NCBI RefSeq assembly: GCF_000224145.3
Contig: NC_020166.2
Span: 3,337,444-3,401,443, forward strand
Source of the DNA: Ciona intestinalis
Lineage: Eukaryota; Chordata; Ascidiacea; Phlebobranchia; Cionidae
DNA length: 64,000 bases
Reading direction: 5' to 3'
The notes under the pieces: model-generated
What the model was told of the DNA's origin: nothing
Databases searched by the model: none
What the model saw: the letters and a program-made list of their open reading frames with translations, nothing else
Shown here: positions 58,471 through 64,000 of the stretch, piece by piece
Layout of the letters: each line of letters begins with the position of its first letter
Position numbering within the stretch: position 1 is the first letter of the stretch
Translations under genes and position numbers: made by a program

Positions 58471-61400
58471 ATGATTGGTAAAATTAGGTCAATTATTCTG
58501 CTCCTGACTGTTGGCATTGCGACAAGTGAAAAGTTATTTGGCAATTCTCCTTTAACTGTGGCCCACCCAAGTGATCTGTTGAAATGGAAATTTCATAACA
58601 TCAAATCTGTTAATCAAGACATATTAGAGGTAGGGAGATCTATATCAATGGAAAATATCCTCAAATTGAAGAATGTGTTCAATATATCTAATGCGTGCAT
58701 GGAATCTTTGGAACAATTGGCACTTGATTCTTTGGAGTTGGAATCATATGCTCTTCAGAGTAAGTTGTTTGTTGTGTTTAGATAAGTAACATACATGATA
58801 ACTTGTGAGCGGGCATGAGGTCTATGAAACAGTACACCTATGTTATAAAGACTATCGTTTTCCGGCCTTGCGAGGATAAAATAAGTTACATTTATTCATA
58901 TATGATATCTTTCTAGTGGTCAGTTATTTTATTCCGAATTGAATTATAAGATAAAACTTAATTTGTCTACTGTTTATTTAACATTTATACAACTGTTTAA
59001 TGAATATTAATTATGGTACAAAAACAAAATATGTATCTTATTTTATACAAAAGTTTTAACATTATTCTTAATATACCTTTTGTAGCATTTTAATATAAAA
59101 TTAAAAAAAAAAAAAAAAAATTAGTATAAAAAAGTAGGAGACATTACTGTCGCATTTTTATTATGATATATAGTAGGGTGGGGGAAGATGGAACATCTTT
59201 AGCACATAATATCTAAATCCTGTTTATGTTTTAAACAATTAATTATGGTTCACAAGAGACGTGAGGACAAGGTTTTATAATTCTTTGGAATTTTTTTGTT
59301 TACTACTAAATGGGGCGAGAAAATAAAATAAAAGGTGTCCCATCTCCCCCTACTATAAATATATTTATATTATGATTATTATTAAAAAAGAGTGTTGTTA
59401 ACGATTTGTGCAGTGTTGGATGCATGGGGTAAACTTGGCAGTGGTGTATTAGAAGGTCATTTGAATTGGCCAGGTCGATATTATGAATGCAGAAACGCTA
59501 AAAACAAAAATGAAACAATCACCCCAAAGTATTACACATCATATATTGGTTATGATCCAACAGCAGTAAGTTTACACTAATTTTAGATTTGTTTAACTTT
59601 ATTTTAAACCCCTTGCATTCTTGTGCTTTTCTTAAAAAAAGTTGTTGTATATAAAGACCAGTTTAAGTTTAAAATCTTTATTAAAATAGTTTTCAATATA
59701 TCTTAACATTTAAAACCCTTTTTAACTAATAAATGTTCGTTTAACTTTGCTGTGTAATAACAATAACTTTATTTATCTCTCCGATTACGGTAGCTTAGAT
59801 TTAAATATCTTTTGAACGAAAGGACAGGGTATAGCGACAAAACACCAGTTGTTAAAATATTCTTACAGTTAACAACATTTTAACATTTAATTTGAAGAAA
59901 ATAAGCGTGGTCCCCACACATTGCAGACAAACAAGCTATTTATGTTTAATTTATGATCAAGTTAATTAGTAAATATTCGGCATTTACTTTCTTGTGAAGG
60001 CATGTGGTCAAACTGTAAGTATTTCAATTTTTATCAAGGCCTGCTTATAAGATCTGTGCTTTTTTTTCAGTTGTTTTCCACGACTTGCTTATCTCCTTTA
60101 AAAATACCAAGTTTTGAAAATATCCTTTGTGTTTTAGTTAGCTGGAATGTTTCTCCCTGGCCTATCAGTCGGTGGTTGCTTTCCATCAAATTGTTCTTTG
60201 AATGACATTAACAATGTGTTACATAATCTTGTGAATAAAACCAACATACCAGGTATCGTAGCTTTTGCTCAATGTCCTGAAAATGTGATCACGTGGAGTG
60301 CAGCTGAATGTATTGGAGTGTAAGTTGTATAGCTAGTGTGTTTTTATATCTTTACCATGACAGAACTTTTGATTTTGTCTTCGTCTGGTGCCATGGCACA
60401 TTTGGTTAGCGTGCCTGCCTCTAATACAGAGATAATGTGTTCAAGGCTCATCGCTGCTACCATTGTGGGCGTATGTGTCCTTGGGCAAGACACTTAACGG
60501 CAATTGCTCCAACCCAGTGGTCACTAATGGGTTGTCCAAATTATCAGCTATACATAAAAAAATGAAAAAAATCCCCCCAAAATATATTTATTACAAACAC
60601 CTGAGCATAAAGCAAGTTTCGTTTGTTCATTCTGAAAATAAATAAGTTAATATATTAGCCTAGTATCTTGAGAAATATATAATAAATATACAATACCCTG
60701 AAGAAATGCATAATAACATAAAGAAGCAATTTCATAATTGAGTAGTTCTGCATTTCTTGATGATTCAAATTGAAGCTGTAATACAAAATACAGTATTATA
60801 TATTTAATTTTGTCTTGTTTAATACACCAGAACATAAAATGTATTAACCTTTTAATTTGCAATATAAAATTGAAAGTGAATTGAAAGGGATTAATAGATT
60901 ATTATTAGAAATGACTAATAACTCTAAAAAAACACGTTCAAACTATATCGGTTATTTTTTATTGCAGTTCTAATTTTTTTTTTGCAGTTCTCACGTTCAA
61001 ACTATATCGTTTATTATTTTATTTTTTTTATTGCAGTTCTCACGTTCAAACTATATTGTTTATTATTTTTTTTTTTTTTTGCAGTTCTCACGTTCAAACT
61101 ATATCGTTTATTATTTTATTTTTTTTATTGCAGTTCTCACGTTCAAACTATATTGTTTATTATTTTATTGCAGTTCTAATTTATTTTTAGAACTGTATGT
61201 TCTACATTTGTTCTTCTGGTTGTATTAAGTACTTTGTATGAATATATCACCTTAAACAAGTTTGTTTTGAGTGTTAAAACTGAGTCTGATTCTGAAGAAT
61301 TAATTTCAACGTCAAACCAACAACCAGGTGAACGTTAATTAAAACTTTTTTATTTATTTATTTTTATAAATAGTGAAGGCCAGAATTTAAAAAACTATAT

Positions 61401-64000
61401 TGTCGATAAATATGGTAGGGTGGGAGAAAATGGGACATCTTTTCATCTATTTTCTTGTTCCATTTGGTGGTAAACAAAAAACATTCAATGAATTATAAAA
61501 CCTTATCCTTACGACTCTTATAAAGCGTTGTTAACTGTTTAAAACACGATCACAAAGTTAATTTTCGTATGGCTTAATTCTCACTCATACAAATTTTCGG
61601 TCATACAAAAAAAAAATACATAGTAAAATGTGGGAAAATGAGACATCTTTTTATTCTATTTTTTCCTATCCCATTTGGAAGTAAAAAAAAAATTCAAAGA
61701 GTTATAAAACTGTATTCTCATGACTGCCATAGGTCCTTGTTAACTGTTTAAAAAAGATCAGAATATTTGGATATTATGTGCTGAAGGTGTCCTGTCTTCC
61801 CCCACCCTACCATACATGTTAACTTGTAAGCCATCATAATGTATATGAAACACTTCTGTATAAATGACTATCTATGCCCCACTACACAAAGATAAACAAG
61901 TGTCAGTCACTCAATTGACTAACTGTGTTTCAGGCAAACTTCACAAGCTTGCAATATCATTCTCTGTGATAACAAACACCAGGATTCTGTTAAATACTGA
62001 TCAAAAACCTGCTCAAATAAATTGTTTGCATGGAATGAGGTTCCTTAGCATGTCTTGGGTATTACTTGGGCATTGTTACGTTTTTTCTATATCTTTTACA
62101 GGTAATTCACAACCTATTAAAATCTCTGCCTTTGCTAATAACTATATACTTTGTTTTATTTGTGTAATAAGGTATGAAAAGTAATCATACATGAATTATA
62201 ACAATATAATAAATTGTAAGTTAAAACGTTAGGATATTAAGTGCAAGATTTGGCTCTATTGTTTAGAATAGCTTTATTTGTCTCTTCGATTACAGTTGCG
62301 AAAAATATTTTTAACGAAGACAGAATATAGCGACAAAACAACAGTTGTTAAAACACGCTTACAGTTAAAAACATATTTACATTTAGTTGGAAGAAAATAA
62401 GCGTGGTCACTGGTCGCTACACCCAGCAGACATGTGCTATACTTGTAACACACTAGTACCCTTTTTGCATGGTTACTTTTATGCGCGTAAGTACTCGCAA
62501 AAACAAAATTAACACGCATAACGCCATAAGCGTGTTATCTGCTGTAGAAGGTTGGTTGTTACTCGTATTATGCGAGTAAAGAAAAGTATGGTGAAAGAAC
62601 AGTTTCACTTTTAAGAGCCTAATCTTTTTCGGGTATTATTTTTACAGTTTTTAGTTGGTAATAGCACCATAAAGAATCAGAACTTATTTTATAAACTAGA
62701 TTTAACAATATACTTACGCCATAAACCAATGACCATACAAAATAACGTCTTTAGCGAGTTATCATATGACGAGTTAATGCGAAACTTTTTACCATGCAAA
62801 AAGGGTATATGCTCATGGATATTGTACAGTGTAATTAATGTTTATTCCTAAATTTATTCATTTTTAAAATATTTTTTCTTAAAATGGTTGTTTACCTACA
62901 GGCACTTGAGTCAAAATTAGGTATAAAGTGTTGTAATGTTTATTGCCCAAATTTATTCATTTTTAAAACAGTTCTGATAAAATGTTGCCTAGCTACACAT
63001 TGTGCAGGCTTAATTCAGTTTTGTAAAAAAAAAAATTAAAATTTTTTAATATTTATTTTCTTAAAACAGATAACATCGTATTCACTGCAAGATACTTTGT
63101 CGATCACTTTGCGATACAAGCGATTACAAACGCAACATATTCTGTGGACTCGTTCTTTTACTTAAGTGGGCTTCTTGTGGCTTACCTTGGTTTGCGTGAA
63201 ATGAGAAGAAATGAAGGAAAAATAAACGTGCTTTTGATGTACTTGTACCGATATATTAGGTATGCTGCAGTTTTTTGCTTGGCTTTTTTGTTTAGTGTCT
63301 TGCATTGTGTGATTTTAATTTTCCTTCGGCCAGTTAGTTTACGGTTCGCAAAAAAACATAATGCAACAGCTAAAATAAAATAATAAATAATTGAACAAAC
63401 TTACTGTGAATGCAGTTGTGGCCATCAAAGTCACAAACTTTGGATGTTTCACATTGAGTTATGTTCAAATTAGCACAAATCTCGTCAGAATTTGCTAAAA
63501 ATAAAATTACTTAATGTAAAATTAGTGAAAAAATTAATCAATACATAACTACAATCTAGTATAAGGCCCTGGAACATTTAGATTTTCTGTGTTTGTTTCA
63601 AATTATACAATATTATACTGAAACTTTTTATCATGTTATTTGAATAAATGAATGAATGTAAACGACAGTCGTTATAACAAGGGCGTTCTGTTTCATACAC
63701 CTCGTGCCAGCTTATGAGTTACCATGTGTGTTACTTTGTGGGTAATTATTTTTTAGGGAATTTTTTGAAACAGGACACTCGTGGTTAACCACTATCGTTT
63801 TCCAGCAATGCAAGGATAAAGTAAAATGTTACACACATGAGGTGTATGAAACAGATTACCTTAGTTGTAACTGCTGTTTTTTTGCCGGCTACACAAGAAT
63901 AAACCAAGTTATATTTATTATTTAATGGAAACGAATTTTAATATTTTACATTACAATACACTCATGTTATTTCCAGGTTAACCCCTGCATATGCATTGGT
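58471..64000 (+). CDS. NRF-6-type membrane acyltransferase (5' part)
   Basis: Exons 58471-58759, 59414-59565, 60138-60319, 61191-61327, 61934-62101, 63070-63259 and 63977-64000 (cut by the window edge), all in phase, about 380 residues visible. A signal peptide (MIGKIRSIILLLTVGIATSE) leads into the NRF domain: VLDAWGKLGSGVLEGHLNWP, GYDP, GGCFPSNCS and a helix VCSTFVLLVVLSTLYEY. The acyltransferase-3 domain then starts with NCLHGMRFLSMSWVLLGHCY and SVDSFFYLSGLLVAYL. Family founders are C. elegans nrf-6 and ndg-4, involved in lipid and drug transport across membranes. Start ATG follows a TTTGCAG acceptor by 10 bp, so a UTR intron or trans-splice site is likely. Exon 4 is preceded by a tandem array of acceptor-like sites. 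Confidence 0.9.
58782..58897 (+). mobile_element. SINE tail fragment
   Basis: Begins about 20 bp after the donor of exon 1. Confidence 0.7.
59170..59357. mobile_element. MITE copy 22
   Basis: Complete; ends about 55 bp before the exon 2 acceptor. Confidence 0.8.
59757..59935 (-). repeat. Dispersed repeat with GAAGAGACAAATAAAG end (copy 2)
   Basis: Aligns with 62264-62455 over about 170 bp (shared TATAGCGACAAAACA and GAAAATAAGCGTGGTC blocks). Confidence 0.75.
60386..60625 (+). mobile_element. SINE with tail deletion
   Basis: Clear tRNA-like head and middle to 60555, then a shortened tail. Confidence 0.75.
60950..61190 (+). repeat. ~50-bp tandem array of acceptor-like sites
   Basis: TTTATTGCAGTTCTCACGTT followed by CAAACTATATCGTTTATTAT repeats about four times, with extra partial units. 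Each carries a pyrimidine tract plus GCAG. The real acceptor (TTATTTTTAG, 61181-61190) directly follows the last unit. Confidence 0.9.
61412..61553. mobile_element. MITE copy 23, right end lost
   Basis: Left end and interior only. Confidence 0.75.
61621..61813. mobile_element. MITE copy 24
   Basis: Complete, 70 bp after copy 23 and in the same orientation. Confidence 0.8.
61815..61910 (+). mobile_element. SINE tail fragment
   Basis: Diverged tail directly joined to MITE copy 24, ending about 24 bp before exon 5. Confidence 0.6.
62264..62455 (-). repeat. Dispersed repeat with GAAGAGACAAATAAAG end (copy 3)
   Basis: Same family as 59757-59935; abuts the TIR element that follows. Confidence 0.75.
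62459..62808 (+). mobile_element. Complete TIR element, CCCTTTTTGCATGGT ends
   Basis: 350 bp with perfect 15-bp terminal inverted repeats (CCCTTTTTGCATGGT and ACCATGCAAAAAGGG) flanked by TA on both sides. There is no open frame of note, so it is non-autonomous. A truncated relative lies at 39338-39592. Confidence 0.9.
63305..63565 (-). repeat. Inverted copy of an attractin-like exon and flanking introns
   Basis: Reverse complement of 47115-47380. The 90-bp exon copy (63405-63494) differs from the original at about five positions, stays open (ITQCETSKVC kept, His to Asp once) and retains both AG and GT splice signals. It lies antisense in an intron of the acyltransferase gene. Confidence 0.9.
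63655..63925. mobile_element. Cluster of SINE fragments
   Basis: An antisense tail (63655-63760) is followed by two sense tail pieces (63762-63837, 63838-63925), just before the last visible exon. Confidence 0.65.

Noticed and set aside
60252-60253. Possible donor AG|GTATCG in acyltransferase exon 3
   Set aside because: Reading through keeps the frame open with the family-like AQCPENVITWSAAEC segment, and the donor at 60320 gives the right phase for exon 4.

Overview
The window looks like chordate DNA from a tunicate, most likely Ciona (inferred, not searched). It is AT-rich and compact. Its genes have many short introns with canonical GT-AG ends, and the protein families are animal or chordate ones (SRP14, TEX261, NELF-A, GRTP1, ABRA/STARS, attractin, NRF-6-type acyltransferase). 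The introns are full of a ~285 bp tRNA-headed SINE and a ~190 bp MITE, which match the general description of the Ciona Cics-1 and Cimi-1 elements. Three 50-N assembly gaps lie at 8739-8788, 46338-46387 and 49036-49085.

Layout, left to right. 1-897: last three exons of an unidentified + strand gene. 1469-2924: two-exon multi-pass membrane protein resembling PGAP2/FRAG1 (+), behind a CRE-plus-TATA promoter-like stretch. 3866-4285: intronless 139-residue protein of unknown function (-). 5927-6286: intronless SRP14 (+). 7636-11753: TEX261 in six exons (+). 12242-20667: NELFA in twelve exons (-), tail to tail with TEX261. 21576-24470: 359-residue protein with an HMG-box-like segment and a complete CXXC zinc finger (-). 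24951-27993: 785-residue methyl-CpG-binding-domain (MBD) protein with a long internal repeat array (-), just upstream of the CXXC gene on the same strand. 29968-35620: GRTP1, a TBC-domain RabGAP, in nine exons (+). 36878-38045: short ABRA/STARS-like costars protein (-). 39962-57243: attractin-like receptor, about 28 exons over 17 kb (+). 58471-64000: NRF-6-type membrane acyltransferase, running off the right edge (+). Exons were placed by hand from conserved protein sequence, splice sites and matching reading phase.

Functionally these are mostly unrelated housekeeping genes. The one suggestive grouping is the head-to-tail pair of CpG readers at 21.6-28.0 kb: an MBD protein (methylated CpG) directly followed by a CXXC protein (unmethylated CpG).

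Two structural themes stand out. First, many introns contain a private tandem array that touches a splice site. In the attractin-like gene the array repeats the 3' splice site and the first 14 exon bases five times. Second, about 260 bp of the attractin-like gene, including one complete 90-bp exon with both splice sites, is present again in inverted orientation 16 kb away inside an acyltransferase intron.
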